DNA of 64,000 bases from Pseudomonas farsensis (GCF_014268805.2 NZ_JABWRF020000001.1:1746001-1810000), one strand, 5' to 3'; shown: positions 49,001-57,677, counted from the first letter of the stretch. Translations and numbers: made by a program. Notes: generated by a model not told the origin, from the letters alone.

Positions 49001-51244
49001 AACCGGGGCACTTACATAGAGCGGGTGCTGTTGTTTTTGCATCGCCAGGAGGTGTTCAGCCTCAATCACGGCATGACTGTGATGCGTCGGGCCATGACCT
49101 TGAAGGTCGATACCCAGCGCACGCGTTTTCTCAACGAGGATTACCAGCGCCTGGACGAGCACTACCGCGAAAAGCGCTTCCAGGTGCATGTGATGCGTGA
49201 GTACGCAGAGCTTGCCCAAGGCAACCCTCAGGCCGCCCGGCAACTGGTGGCCGACTACTTCAATGGTGACAAGTCGAGCTTCCTCAAGCAGTACTTCGCC
49301 GGCCGCGAGGGCGTGCTCAAGTACGCGACCAGCGAGGCGTCCTGGCGGATGATCGTGCAGGCGTTGAGCGACACCCAGCGCGCCATCGTCACCGATGACC
49401 TGGACAGCAATCGGTTGGTGCTCGCAGGCCCAGGCTCCGGCAAGACGCGGGTCATCGTGCATCGCATCGCCTATCTGCTGCGGGTGCGGCGGGTACCGGC
49501 CGGCGCCATCGTCGCGTTGACCTTCAACCGTCACGCCGCCCATCAGATCCGCAAGCGCCTGCTGGCGCTGGTTGGCGCCGATGCCTATGGGGTCAGTGTG
49601 ATGACCTACCACAGCCTGGCCATGCGCCTGACTGGCACGCGCCTGCAACGCGGCGACGAGGTGGACGAGCACACCTTGGGCAACCTCATGAAGGAGGCGG
49701 TGGAGCTGCTTGAGGGCTCGCTTGCCGCCCACGCCGATGAAGACGATGACGAAGCGCTGACCCAGGACGACCTGGACGATGCCCGCGCCGACCAGCGCGC
49801 CGCATTGCTGCGGGGTTACCGCTACATTCTGGTCGATGAATACCAGGACATCGATGAGGTGCAGTACCGCCTGGTCAGCGCCCTGGCGCATCGCGGCTCG
49901 TCCGATGAGGGCAAGCCTTGCATCATCGCCGTGGGCGACGACGACCAGAACATCTACGCCTGGCGCGCCACCAACAACCGTTATATCGAGGAATTTCGCA
50001 GCACTTTCGTTGCCAAGGACGCGTTTCTGGTCGAGAACTACCGCTCCAGCGCCTGCATCATCGCAGCGGCCAATCACCTGATTGGCTGCAATGCCCAGCG
50101 CATGAAGATCGACACCCCCGTCGCTATCGATACCCGCCGCGCCGCTGACCCTGCAGGTGGCGAATGGCACGCCCTGGACCCACAGCGCCGTGGCCAGGTG
50201 TTGCGCCTGCTGATCGACCCGGCCGACCGCGAAAGCGGCAACCGCCAGGCCCAGGCAGCGATGCACGAGTTGCAGCGCCTGCTGGCGCTGGAGGAGGGGG
50301 CATGGGACGGTTGCGCGGTACTGGCCCGCACCCATCACTATCTGTTGACCGTGCAGGCCTGGTGCGAGCAGCACGGCGTGCCTTACCACCTGGCGGCGGA
50401 CAAGGACAGCAGCCTGCCGCTGACCCGCCAGCGCAGTTTTGTCGAAGTGGTCGGGCTGCTGGAGCGAGAGCGCGATGCGCTGACTGCCGAACAGGCGCTG
50501 TACAAGGCGCAGCCAGCGCTTGATGAGTTTTCGGCTGCGTTCTTCGAAACTGCGTTCGACGAACTTAAAGTGGAGCTGGGTGACTGCCAGTTGCAGTGCA
50601 AGGCGATTATCGAGTGGTTGTATGACTATGCCCGCGAGGTGCGCGAGCAGCCGGGCAGCGGGCTGTACCTGGGTACCGTGCATTCGGCCAAGGGTTTGGA
50701 GTTCCGCCATGTGGTGCTGCTGGACGGCGGCTGGAACACCAAGCAAGAGGGCCTGGATGATGAGCGGCGTTTGTACTACGTCGGCATGACCCGCGCCGAA
50801 CAGACCTTGACCTTGTGCGAATTCAGCGCCGAAAACCCATTCAGCGGCTGCCTGCCGGCCCAGGTGCCGCGCCAGCTGTTCCACGGCGAGCCGGTGCCGA
50901 GCCTGGGCAAGCTCTATCAGCAGCTTGGCTTGAAGGACATCGATATTGGGTACGCGGGCCGGCATGCCGAGGGGCATGCTATCCATTCGGCACTGCGTCG
51001 GTTGCGCCGGGGCGAGGAACTGACCTTGCAGGCCGATGGTGGGCGGTTTTTGCTTATGGATGCTTATGGCACCGTGGTTGGAAGGACCGCCAGTTCGTTC
51101 AAGCCGGGTTTTGCCATTGAGCGCTGCGAGGTGGCAGAGGTGCTGGTTCGGTATGCGCACGAGACAGAAGAGCCGTACCGCAAGAGTTGCCGCTGTGAGC
51201 AATGGGCGGTGGTGGTGCCGCGGATTAGCGGCGTGCCGGGTTAA
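46082..51244 (+). CDS. Exonuclease-like/RecQ/UvrD triple-domain helicase (1720 aa)
   Basis: One uninterrupted 1720-residue reading frame. (a) Residues 1-180: DnaQ-like fold with VVDLEV (Asp13, Glu15), GHNLIAHD (Asp75) and PLADCRLT (Asp129). The usual catalytic His five residues before the last Asp is Asn124, so activity is uncertain. (b) A Cys cluster (CGDETCQYC, about 275-283). (c) RecQ-type SF2 helicase: Walker A TGGGKS (326-331), DEAH (428-431), motif VI QEAGRAGRD (616-624). (d) A ~450-residue linker with winged-helix-like stretches. (e) UvrD/Rep SF1A helicase: GPGSGKT (1116-1122), DEYQD (1252-1256), HSAKGLEF (1534-1541), VGMTRAEQ. Inference: structure-directed DNA unwinding in repair, recombination or genome defence. 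No defence or repair gene adjoins it. Confidence 0.9.
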   Translation: MFPSRQDKSLVVDLEVIPAKPGKPEEIFKVGALRQDLDATLECDVNKDLAQVLAQVDDLAEGADYLLGHNLIAHDLRILREQASNMLLHELPTLDTLRLSPLAFPRNPYHRLVKDYKLVRDTLNSPLADCRLTLTLFNDQRQAFAQLQQLEPAELLCYQALLAPTTAQDAGQLFAALTGRESVPVAEIGPLIEQQMAERDAHADRDLKVCRTRLNTLLNDDLHDPQAHLPLAYVLAWLRVSGGNSVLAPWVRYQFPKVGALIRELRDVPCGDETCQYCLTTHDPRHELQRYFNYPDFRVEPSGATLQHDITLAGMRGEHVLAVLATGGGKSITYQVPALNRYHRNASLTVVISPLQSLMKDQVDGLLEKGIHCAAAFNGLLNMPERADVLEKIRLGDIGILLVSPEQFRNRAFCAAIEQREVGGWVFDEAHCLSKWGNDFRPDYHYVSRYIARYHAGRKPAPIGCFTATAKPEVLADIRTHFKDELRVSFKEYIGSHERANLTLEVMPCTRAEKWPRVHRLLHEYLTELPGAAVVFVASRKAAEQLAEFLRQQELDARHFHAGMDAAEKLAVQSDYKHGRIPIMVATNAFGMGVDKKDIRLVVHADIPGSLENYLQEAGRAGRDQQPAHAVLLYDPQDIETQFGLCERACLSQRDIQQILKKVIAESRRRGKAKLVITAGEVLMDDSIQTSFEADALDAETKVITAVAWLDRGGYLAREENHTQIFASRLTKAREDAERELRESNLPDRRKAEYLAILRYLYSANGAERINTDNLVTLTALEPQEVAHVLKDLEARKLLVSDTQFTVVLSNGRTENARQQLKALLALEKALLETLAEQAPDATDGTWQDINLAVLTSALKVRLERNDILPLGVLRLLRGLSPDRDGHGGQRRVNSFELRQLSHDYIRLRIHEPRGWSRLEHVRATRAVVASKVLEHLLAKLPSQRKNQTTEGTFGELVELIEQDLELNDRVPSNRGTYIERVLLFLHRQEVFSLNHGMTVMRRAMTLKVDTQRTRFLNEDYQRLDEHYREKRFQVHVMREYAELAQGNPQAARQLVADYFNGDKSSFLKQYFAGREGVLKYATSEASWRMIVQALSDTQRAIVTDDLDSNRLVLAGPGSGKTRVIVHRIAYLLRVRRVPAGAIVALTFNRHAAHQIRKRLLALVGADAYGVSVMTYHSLAMRLTGTRLQRGDEVDEHTLGNLMKEAVELLEGSLAAHADEDDDEALTQDDLDDARADQRAALLRGYRYILVDEYQDIDEVQYRLVSALAHRGSSDEGKPCIIAVGDDDQNIYAWRATNNRYIEEFRSTFVAKDAFLVENYRSSACIIAAANHLIGCNAQRMKIDTPVAIDTRRAADPAGGEWHALDPQRRGQVLRLLIDPADRESGNRQAQAAMHELQRLLALEEGAWDGCAVLARTHHYLLTVQAWCEQHGVPYHLAADKDSSLPLTRQRSFVEVVGLLERERDALTAEQALYKAQPALDEFSAAFFETAFDELKVELGDCQLQCKAIIEWLYDYAREVREQPGSGLYLGTVHSAKGLEFRHVVLLDGGWNTKQEGLDDERRLYYVGMTRAEQTLTLCEFSAENPFSGCLPAQVPRQLFHGEPVPSLGKLYQQLGLKDIDIGYAGRHAEGHAIHSALRRLRRGEELTLQADGGRFLLMDAYGTVVGRTASSFKPGFAIERCEVAEVLVRYAHETEEPYRKSCRCEQWAVVVPRISGVPG

Positions 51245-51262
51245 TTACTCAACACGCTCTCG

Positions 51263-51377
51263 TGTAGGAGCGGCCTTGTGTCGCGAAAGGGGTGCGCAGC
51301 GCCCCTGGATTTGTGCTTCAAGCTGATATTGCCGGGGCCGCTTTGCGGCCCTTTCGCGACGCAAGGCCGCTCCTACA
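51263..51377. repeat. REPIN after the helicase gene
   Basis: TGTAGGAGCGGCCTTGTGTC on the left and its near-complement on the right flank inner GGGCCGC/GCGGCCC-type pairs. It shares the REP subtype with 21520-21635. Confidence 0.85.
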
Positions 51378-51404
51378 CTAGGTTGCGCCCGGTCCGAATC
51401 GAAT

Positions 51405-51461
51405 GGGCTTGTGCTTTCGCGCAGAGAACCGGGCAGCGTGGGAGCGGGCTTGCCCCGCGAT
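51405..51461 (+). repeat. Extended REP-associated repeat, copy 2
   Basis: GTGCTTTCGCGCAGAGA followed by GCGTGGGAGCGGGCTTGCCC. It matches 4282-4336 over about 55 bp with few differences. A small palindrome (ACCGGCGTCGCCGGT, about 51462-51476) follows. Confidence 0.6.
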
Positions 51462-51565
51462 CACCGGCGTCGCCGGTGCCATACAGCGAAGGTCAACTAG
51501 CTCCAGCACCGCAAAACCTGCGATTCACCAGCCTTCAGTTGCGATAAACCCAATCTCCCGGCATC

Positions 51566-51592
51566 ATTTGCTAATAGTTCCCATTAGCAAAT
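51566..51592. promoter_or_regulatory. Fur box before the second ECF sigma gene
   Basis: A perfect 10-bp palindrome (ATTTGCTAAT / ATTAGCAAAT) with a 7-bp centre. It ends 6 bp before the sigma start codon at 51599, so it would overlap the ribosome site or a very short leader. Confidence 0.8.
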
Positions 51593-51598
51593 CACCGC

Positions 51599-52123
51599 AT
51601 GCCCTCCATCCCCCTCGACGACCAGCGTCTGGCCCTGCGCAACTGTGTGTTGCATCAGATGTTCGGCGACCACCATGACTGGCTCCTGCAGCGCCTGCGA
51701 GCGCGGCTGGGCTGCTGCCATGATGCGGCCGACATGGCGTCGGAGACCTTTGCCCAAGTGGTCCAGTTGCCCGACCCGCAAGCTATCCAAGAGCCGCGAG
51801 CGCTACTGACGACCATCGCCAAGCGGCTGGTATTCGCCACTTGGCGACGCCGCGATCTGGAGCGTGCCTACCTCGAAGCGCTGGCCCAGCAGATACCGGG
51901 GTACGAGCCGTCGGCACAGGAGCAGGTGCAGGCCATCGAAACCCTCGCCAGCCTTGACCGCATCCTGGACGGGCTGTCGCCACTGGGGCGCAGCGCCTTT
52001 TTGTACAGCCAGCTGGAAAACCTCACCTACGCCGAAATCGGTGCACGCCTGGGCATCTCCGCACCGCGGGTGCATCAGTACGTGGCCAAGGCACTGGCCT
52101 TGTGCTACCTGGCGCTGGAGTGA
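51599..52123 (+). CDS. FecI-type ECF sigma factor (second copy)
   Basis: Group 4 sigma factor of 174 residues with sigma-2 (DHHDWLLQRLRARLGCCHDA, ADMASETFAQVV) and sigma-4 (FLYSQLENLTYAEIGARLGI, SAPRVHQYVAKALALCY). It should activate the transducer gene at 53145. It differs clearly from the 23516 sigma (for example a CC pair and AADMASETF in place of AADLVQDTF), so the two systems are paralogous, not a recent duplication. A strong Fur palindrome lies directly upstream. The anti-sigma gene starts 2 bp after its stop. Confidence 0.92.
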   Translation: MPSIPLDDQRLALRNCVLHQMFGDHHDWLLQRLRARLGCCHDAADMASETFAQVVQLPDPQAIQEPRALLTTIAKRLVFATWRRRDLERAYLEALAQQIPGYEPSAQEQVQAIETLASLDRILDGLSPLGRSAFLYSQLENLTYAEIGARLGISAPRVHQYVAKALALCYLALE

Positions 52124-52125
52124 GC

Positions 52126-53064
52126 ATGGCGCACAACCGACTGCCACCGGCAGTGGCCGAAGCTATCGAATGGCTGGCGCTGCACCGCTCAGGCTGCATG
52201 ACCGATGCAGATCGCAAGCGTTTTGAGCATTGGTTGCGCTTAAGCGCCGATCACCCAATTGCCTGGCAACGCCTTGAACAACGTGTTGGCCAGGCCTTCG
52301 CCGATGTGCCACCGCTTGCTCATCACGTGCTCAGCAGCCCGGCGATTAGCCGGCGCGGGCTTTTGCGCGGGGCTCTGGCGGTGGCAGGTATCGGCGTTGG
52401 CGGCTGGTGGTTGCAGCGCACCGGCTTGCTACCTTTTGCCCAGGGCGACCTGCACACCGGGCTTGCCGAGCGCCACGCATTCACCTTGGACGACGGCAGC
52501 CGTGTGGTGCTCAACGCCAAAAGCCGGGTGGACCTGGCGTTTGCTGGTAACACCCGCACGCTGATCCTGCGCGAGGGCGGGTTGAGCATCCAGGTTGCTG
52601 CCGACCCGCAGCGGCCGCTGATCGTAGTCACCCCCTTTGGTGAGGCTCAGGCCCTGGGCACGCGCTTTACCGTCACGCTGCGTGAAGGCGCAGCCGATGT
52701 CTGGGTGCAGGAATCGCGCGTTCAGGTAAAAGCACCCAATGGCGCCACTGTGCAGTTGCGCAGCGGGGAGGGCGCCGTACTGACGAGCAACGCCGTTCAT
52801 GCCCTGGACCCCAATCGCGCCGCAGAAGGCCGTTGGGAAGACGGCTACCTGGAAATCCATGACCAGCCGCTGGGCGTGGTGATCGATGCCTTGCGTGCGT
52901 ATCGGCGGGGTTTGCTGCGCATCAGCCCTGAGGCTGCTGCATTGCGGGTTTCCGGGGTTTTTCTGCTGGACGACAGCGCACACGTGTTACGCACGCTGCA
53001 AGAAACCTTGCCGGTGCGTGTCGAGCAGCCGCTGCCGTTGTGGACCCAGGTGAGCCTGCGCTGA
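52126..53064 (+). CDS. FecR-type anti-sigma regulator (second copy)
   Basis: Inner-membrane regulator of 312 residues. N-terminal sigma-binding DUF4880 (EAIEWLALHRSGCMTDADRK, then FEHWLRLSADHPIAWQRLEQ); an RRGLLRGALAVAGIGVGGWW membrane segment near residues 82-101; FecR domain (LDDGSRVVLNAKSRVDLAF, LREGGLSIQVAADP, ALGTRFTVTL); and the C-terminal LRVSGVFLLDDSAHVLRTL tail that contacts the receptor signalling domain. The RR before the membrane helix could also route it through Tat, as reported for some FecR proteins. Starts 2 bp after the sigma gene. Confidence 0.92.
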   Translation: MAHNRLPPAVAEAIEWLALHRSGCMTDADRKRFEHWLRLSADHPIAWQRLEQRVGQAFADVPPLAHHVLSSPAISRRGLLRGALAVAGIGVGGWWLQRTGLLPFAQGDLHTGLAERHAFTLDDGSRVVLNAKSRVDLAFAGNTRTLILREGGLSIQVAADPQRPLIVVTPFGEAQALGTRFTVTLREGAADVWVQESRVQVKAPNGATVQLRSGEGAVLTSNAVHALDPNRAAEGRWEDGYLEIHDQPLGVVIDALRAYRRGLLRISPEAAALRVSGVFLLDDSAHVLRTLQETLPVRVEQPLPLWTQVSLR

Positions 53065-53144
53065 TTTTATTTCCGTTGCCCCCTTAATAACGCAGCCCCT
53101 CGCGCCACATAGCGGGTATCGACTACCTATCGGGACCGCCGCCC

Positions 53145-55544
53145 ATGTACCGGACACACCGTTTCAGCCTGACCCCGCTGGCCTTGGCCTTGGCCCTGAG
53201 CGCATTGCCCGTATGTGCCGCGCTGGCCAGCGAAGCCGATGCGCAGCAGCAACAGTTGGCTTTCGACCTGCCAGCCGGCCCATTGGATGCCACCCTGACC
53301 GCCATCGCCCGGTACAGCGGGCGCAGCATTTCCTATGACGCTGCGCTGACCCGAGGGCTCGACGCGCCTGCATTGCGTGGCCAGTTCAGCCCCGAGCAGG
53401 CCCTGCATCACGCGTTGCAAGGCACCGCGTTGCAGCTCAATGTGACTGCCAGCGGCGCCTTGAGCATCGAGCCGCGCGCAACCGACGCGCTGCACCTTGC
53501 TGACATCAACGTGTCGGCCCAGGCGTTCGAGCAGGATGCCTGGGGGCCGGCCTACAGCAAGGTGGCCCGGCGCAGCGCAACCATGAGCAAAACCGACACC
53601 CCGCTGGTGGAAATCCCCCAGTCGATTTCGGTCATCACCCGCGAAGAAATGCTTTCGCGCCAGCACGACAGCCTGGCCGACGTGCTCGGCTACACCGCAG
53701 GTGTCGTCACCCAGCCCAACGGCTACAGCCGAGTGGCCGACGACTACCGGCTGCGCGGTTTCGACATCGGCCCGCGGACCGGCAGCGTGCTGCGCGACGG
53801 CATGAAAATGCAGAGCACGCAGTTTGAAGGCGGCCAGGAGCCGTACGGCCTGGAACGCGTCGAAGTGCTCAAGGGCGCGTCATCGGTGTTGTATGGGCAA
53901 CTGGCACCGGGCGGCTTGATCAACACCATCAGCAAGCGCCCGACCCTGGCGCCGCTGCATGAGCTCAACCTGGAATACGGCAACCATCAGCGCCGGCAGA
54001 TCTCCACCGACCACAGTGGTGCACTGGATGAGGAGGGCCGTTTCAGCTACCGCCTGACGGCCCTGGTGCGTGACAGCGGCACCCAGTTCGATGCGATCGA
54101 TGACGATAAACAGTACATCGCGCCCGCCCTGACCTGGCAGATGGACGACGACACGCGCCTCACGCTCTTGGCCAGCCACCAGCGCACGCAAACCACGCTC
54201 ACCCCGCCAATCCGCTACAACCTGACCACGTTCAGCGATACCCCCGGCTACAAGGTGCCGTACGACCTGTTCCCCGGCGAGCCGGATTACGACGACTACG
54301 ACGGCACCCTGCAGACCTTCGGCTACTTGTTCGAGCGCCGCCTGAGCGACAACCTGCAACTGCGCCATGCCGCCCGTTATTTCGAATCGCGCAGCGACTA
54401 CGACTACATCACCCTGAACAACAGCCGCGTCACCGGGGCGAACCTGAACAACCTGACCCGCAGCTACAACTCCCGCGAGGACATTTCCACCGGCTGGACC
54501 AGCGACAGCAACCTGACGCTGGACCTCGCCCATGGCAATTGGCAACACACCTTGCTGGGCGGCATCGACTACTACCGCAAGACCTACGACAGCCACCGCC
54601 ACAGCGGCAGCGCGCCGACCCTGGACCTGGCCAACCCGGTCTACGGCAACCTGCCCACCGTCAATACCGCCGTCGATAGCGGGTCAGACCTGCACAGCAC
54701 GCAGATGGGCATCTATCTGCAAGAGCAGGCCAAGTTCGATGAGCGCTGGGTAGTGATGCTGGGCGTACGCCAGGATTGGGCTGAAAACAACACCCGCAGT
54801 TACCGCGACGGCTCGCGCAGCACCGTCAGTGACAGCAAGACCACCGGCCGGGTCGGCCTTGTGTACCTCACTGACAACGGTTGGGCGCCCTACATCAGCT
54901 ACAGTCAGTCGTTCCTGCCGTCCGCCGGAACCGACAGCAGTGGCGCCACCTTCGAGCCTACCGAAGGCGAGCAATATGAAATAGGCGTGCGCTACCAGCC
55001 CGCCGACCGCGAGCTGTTGATCAGTGCTGCGGTGTACCAGCTGACCCAGCGCAATGTACTGACCTCCATTCCAGGCTCGGACTTCGACGAGCAGACCGGC
55101 AAGGAGCGCAGCACCGGGTTCGAGCTGGAAACCAAGGCGCAACTGAGCGAAAACCTTGGGTTGAACGCTACTTACGCCTACACCGATGCGCATGTCATTT
55201 CCGACAACGACAAGACGCTGGAAGGCTCGCGCATCGAAGGCACCCCCTACCACAGCGCCGCGCTGTGGCTGGACTACCGCCTGGCTTTGCTGGGCTTGCC
55301 CAACCTGAGTGTCGGCGCCGGCGCTCGTTACAACGGCACTACGCACACCGTGCCGAGCATCAGCGACCGCAAGATCCCGGCCTACACCTTGTTCGATGCA
55401 CGCATTACCTACCGGGTGGACGAGAACTGGCAGGTGAGCGCACGGGCGCAGAATCTGGGTAATGAGCGGTATCTGTATTGCGCTAATTCTTGCCGGTATG
55501 GCGATGAGCGCAGTTTGGTGGGGGCGGTTAGTTATAACTGGTGA
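53145..55544 (+). CDS. TonB-dependent siderophore transducer (second, with signalling domain)
   Basis: Outer-membrane transducer of 799 residues. A signal peptide ends at about 28 (ALAS). The STN signalling domain follows (FDLPAGPLDATLTAIARYSG, about 40-115), then the plug with EIPQSISVITREEMLSRQHD and VEVLKGASSVLYGQLAPGGL, NTISKRP. The barrel ends in SLVGAVSYNW. FpvA/FoxA/PupB-like; the ligand cannot be named. It is the cognate receptor of the sigma/anti-sigma pair just upstream (80-bp gap). Two cysteines close together near the C-terminus (YCANSCRYGDERS) resemble a disulphide loop found in hydroxamate receptors. Confidence 0.92.
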   Translation: MYRTHRFSLTPLALALALSALPVCAALASEADAQQQQLAFDLPAGPLDATLTAIARYSGRSISYDAALTRGLDAPALRGQFSPEQALHHALQGTALQLNVTASGALSIEPRATDALHLADINVSAQAFEQDAWGPAYSKVARRSATMSKTDTPLVEIPQSISVITREEMLSRQHDSLADVLGYTAGVVTQPNGYSRVADDYRLRGFDIGPRTGSVLRDGMKMQSTQFEGGQEPYGLERVEVLKGASSVLYGQLAPGGLINTISKRPTLAPLHELNLEYGNHQRRQISTDHSGALDEEGRFSYRLTALVRDSGTQFDAIDDDKQYIAPALTWQMDDDTRLTLLASHQRTQTTLTPPIRYNLTTFSDTPGYKVPYDLFPGEPDYDDYDGTLQTFGYLFERRLSDNLQLRHAARYFESRSDYDYITLNNSRVTGANLNNLTRSYNSREDISTGWTSDSNLTLDLAHGNWQHTLLGGIDYYRKTYDSHRHSGSAPTLDLANPVYGNLPTVNTAVDSGSDLHSTQMGIYLQEQAKFDERWVVMLGVRQDWAENNTRSYRDGSRSTVSDSKTTGRVGLVYLTDNGWAPYISYSQSFLPSAGTDSSGATFEPTEGEQYEIGVRYQPADRELLISAAVYQLTQRNVLTSIPGSDFDEQTGKERSTGFELETKAQLSENLGLNATYAYTDAHVISDNDKTLEGSRIEGTPYHSAALWLDYRLALLGLPNLSVGAGARYNGTTHTVPSISDRKIPAYTLFDARITYRVDENWQVSARAQNLGNERYLYCANSCRYGDERSLVGAVSYNW

Positions 55545-55687
55545 ACGCGAAATGATGCCTGGTGAAGGCTGTGCCCATGTTCGCATCGCCAGTCCTCCTG
55601 ACCTGAGGCTGCCAGCCGGGCCCGCGGAGTAGGCGAAAATCTGCGGCCGTGGCAGACTCCGCGCTTTTGGTTACTGGATGTTTCGCC

Positions 55688-56716
55688 GTGGACAAGACTG
55701 ACCGCCGTCAAGGCATGGCCGATGTCGCCCAGCAGGCGGGTGTGAGCCTGAGTACCGTGGACCGTGTACTGAACGAGCGCGGCAGCGTTTCCGACAGCAA
55801 GCGGCGCAAGGTGCTACAGGCCGCCCAAGCGCTGGGTTTGAAACGGCTGTTGCCTTCTGCAGTGCATGGGCTGCTGCGGTTCGACCTGCTGTTGGTAGAC
55901 AGCGCGACCGATCATTTTCGGCGTCTGGCGGTGGCCTTCGCCAAACAGGCGCAGATGCACCGCTCGCGGCTGGTGCTGCAGCGCAGCACTTGGCAGGAGC
56001 GCGCTGCTCAGCAACTGCCAGAGCTCATAAGCCAGCCTCGGGTGCCCCGTCAGGGCCTTATCGTGGTAGCTCAGGATACCCCGCAGGTACGCGAAGCCTT
56101 GCAGGCCCAGATGGCTGCCGGTGTGCCTGTGGTGTTGCTGACCAGCAGCCTGCCGGGGATGCCGGGTGCGACCTATGTTGGCATCGATAACCACGCAGCT
56201 GGCCGCGCGGCAGGGCGGCTGATGAGTCAGTGGATCGGGCCGGGTCAGGGGGCGGTACTGCTGGTAACCAATTCGTTGCTTTACCACGCGCATCAGCTGC
56301 GGGTGAAGGGGTTCCTGGAGGTGATGGCCGAACGCGCTCCGCAGGTGCCGGTGATCGGGCCGATTGAGTGCTTTGACGACGACGACCTCAACGCCTCGAA
56401 AATCAGTGATTTTCTCAGCCGCCCTCACGGTGTGTGCGGGCTTTATACCACCGGGAGCGGTTCGACCGGCGTGCATCGAGCCCTGCTCGGCGGCTCCCGG
56501 CAGCCGGTCTGGATCAGTCATGAAGCCACTGCGCAGCATGCCGGCATGCTCCGCGAAGGGGTGCTGTCGCTGGTGCTCGATCAAGACCCCGAAGGCCAGG
56601 CTGAAGCGGCTATCCAGCACCTGCTGTACGCCAACGGTGACCTCGATGCGCCACCCCAGGTGAAGCCGCAGTTGCGCATCGTGATCGATGAAACGCTTGA
56701 AGGTTCAGCCTTCTGA
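55688..56716 (+). CDS. LacI-family transcriptional regulator
   Basis: DNA-binding regulator of about 342 residues. The N-terminal LacI HTH (GMADVAQQAGVSLSTVDRVL, then NERGSVS) is followed by a periplasmic-binding-protein-like effector domain (FDLLLVDSATDHFRRLAVAF, LIVVAQDTPQVREAL, GAVLLVTNSLLYHAHQLRVK). The start is uncertain: GTG at 55688 gives a standard N-terminus, and another in-frame GTG lies at 55649; neither has a strong Shine-Dalgarno. It precedes the gluconate dehydrogenase operon by ~240 bp on the same strand. Control of that operon by a sugar acid is the natural inference. Confidence 0.82.
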   Translation: MDKTDRRQGMADVAQQAGVSLSTVDRVLNERGSVSDSKRRKVLQAAQALGLKRLLPSAVHGLLRFDLLLVDSATDHFRRLAVAFAKQAQMHRSRLVLQRSTWQERAAQQLPELISQPRVPRQGLIVVAQDTPQVREALQAQMAAGVPVVLLTSSLPGMPGATYVGIDNHAAGRAAGRLMSQWIGPGQGAVLLVTNSLLYHAHQLRVKGFLEVMAERAPQVPVIGPIECFDDDDLNASKISDFLSRPHGVCGLYTTGSGSTGVHRALLGGSRQPVWISHEATAQHAGMLREGVLSLVLDQDPEGQAEAAIQHLLYANGDLDAPPQVKPQLRIVIDETLEGSAF

Positions 56717-56954
56717 AGGTGTTTTGACGTAAACACGTCAAAGCCTTGATGGCGCGGCGGATTGTCGCGCCATAGACTGGCGCCGCCGTAACCGGCAGGT
56801 TGCCAGCAACGCCCCAGAACGCGCTGCGTTTATCGTTTGTCCGCCCAATATTCTTGACCCGTCGAGCTCGACCTGGCTCGGCGTGTGCTTTTGCGCGCCC
56901 GAACATCCGCCACCTGCCGCACGGCTCCCCGTGATTGTCCATAAGGAGAACTCC

Positions 56955-57677
56955 ATGAAACGTAGGGACGCCTTGCGTTCAATGGGTGCGCTGTTTGCCG
57001 CCGCCGGCCTGGCAAAGGTCGGCGCGGTCGAACTGAAGTCGGTGCCGCCGCAAACCGGCCTGAACCGCGAAATGCTGCCGTCACCGGTGATGAGCGGCGG
57101 CCAGGGCAATGTGTTCAAGGGCCAGGCCCGCGCCACCCTGACTGCCGTATTCGATCGCCTGATTCCACACGATGAGTTGGGTGCGTCAGCCAGCGAAGCC
57201 GGCTGCGTCGACTACCTTGATGCCCAGATGAACGGCCCTTACGGCGAGTCCAAGGACCTCTACCTGGACCGCCCGCTGCGCGCCGACGAGTCCGCACTGA
57301 TGGGCCTGACCATCAGCCTGCGCACCCGTCGCGACTACACCCTGGCTGGCCTTCTGTTCATCGACAACCACGCGCAAAAGCTGCATGGCCGTGCCTTCGC
57401 CGAGCTAGACGGCGAGCAGATGGACGCGATCCTGCGGCAGCTGGATGAAGGCCGCCTTGACTGGGAGGGCGCCGGCAGCGGCAGCCGCCTGTTTGAATTC
57501 CTGCTGCTCAGCGTGCGCGAAGGGTACTTCGCCGACCCGCTGTACGGTGGCAACCGCGGCATGGTCGGCTGGAAGCTGGTGGGCTTCCCCGGCGCCCGCT
57601 ACGACTACCGCCAGTACATCGACCGTCGCGGACAGGACCTGGGCCTTGAGCCCATCAGTCTCATCCCGGTTAGCTGA
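56955..57677 (+). CDS. Gluconate 2-dehydrogenase gamma subunit (subunit 3)
   Basis: Small subunit of 240 residues of the membrane-bound flavoprotein-cytochrome dehydrogenase. A twin-arginine-type N-terminus (MKRRDALRSMGALFAAAGLA) would export it folded, together with the flavoprotein. The core matches Gluconate_2-dh3: TAVFDRLIPHDELGASASEA, the EAGCVDYLDAQMNGPY segment and LRTRRDYTLAGLLF, then FEFLLLSVREGYFADPLYGG. Start at 56955 with AAGGAG 7 nt upstream. Followed after 17 bp by the GMC subunit. Known complexes oxidise gluconate to 2-ketogluconate on the periplasmic face and pass electrons to ubiquinone. Confidence 0.88.
   Translation: MKRRDALRSMGALFAAAGLAKVGAVELKSVPPQTGLNREMLPSPVMSGGQGNVFKGQARATLTAVFDRLIPHDELGASASEAGCVDYLDAQMNGPYGESKDLYLDRPLRADESALMGLTISLRTRRDYTLAGLLFIDNHAQKLHGRAFAELDGEQMDAILRQLDEGRLDWEGAGSGSRLFEFLLLSVREGYFADPLYGGNRGMVGWKLVGFPGARYDYRQYIDRRGQDLGLEPISLIPVS

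Noticed and set aside
48650..51202. 850-residue antisense reading frame opposite the UvrD domain
   Set aside because: Same antisense artefact; no family motif, start or ribosome site supports it.
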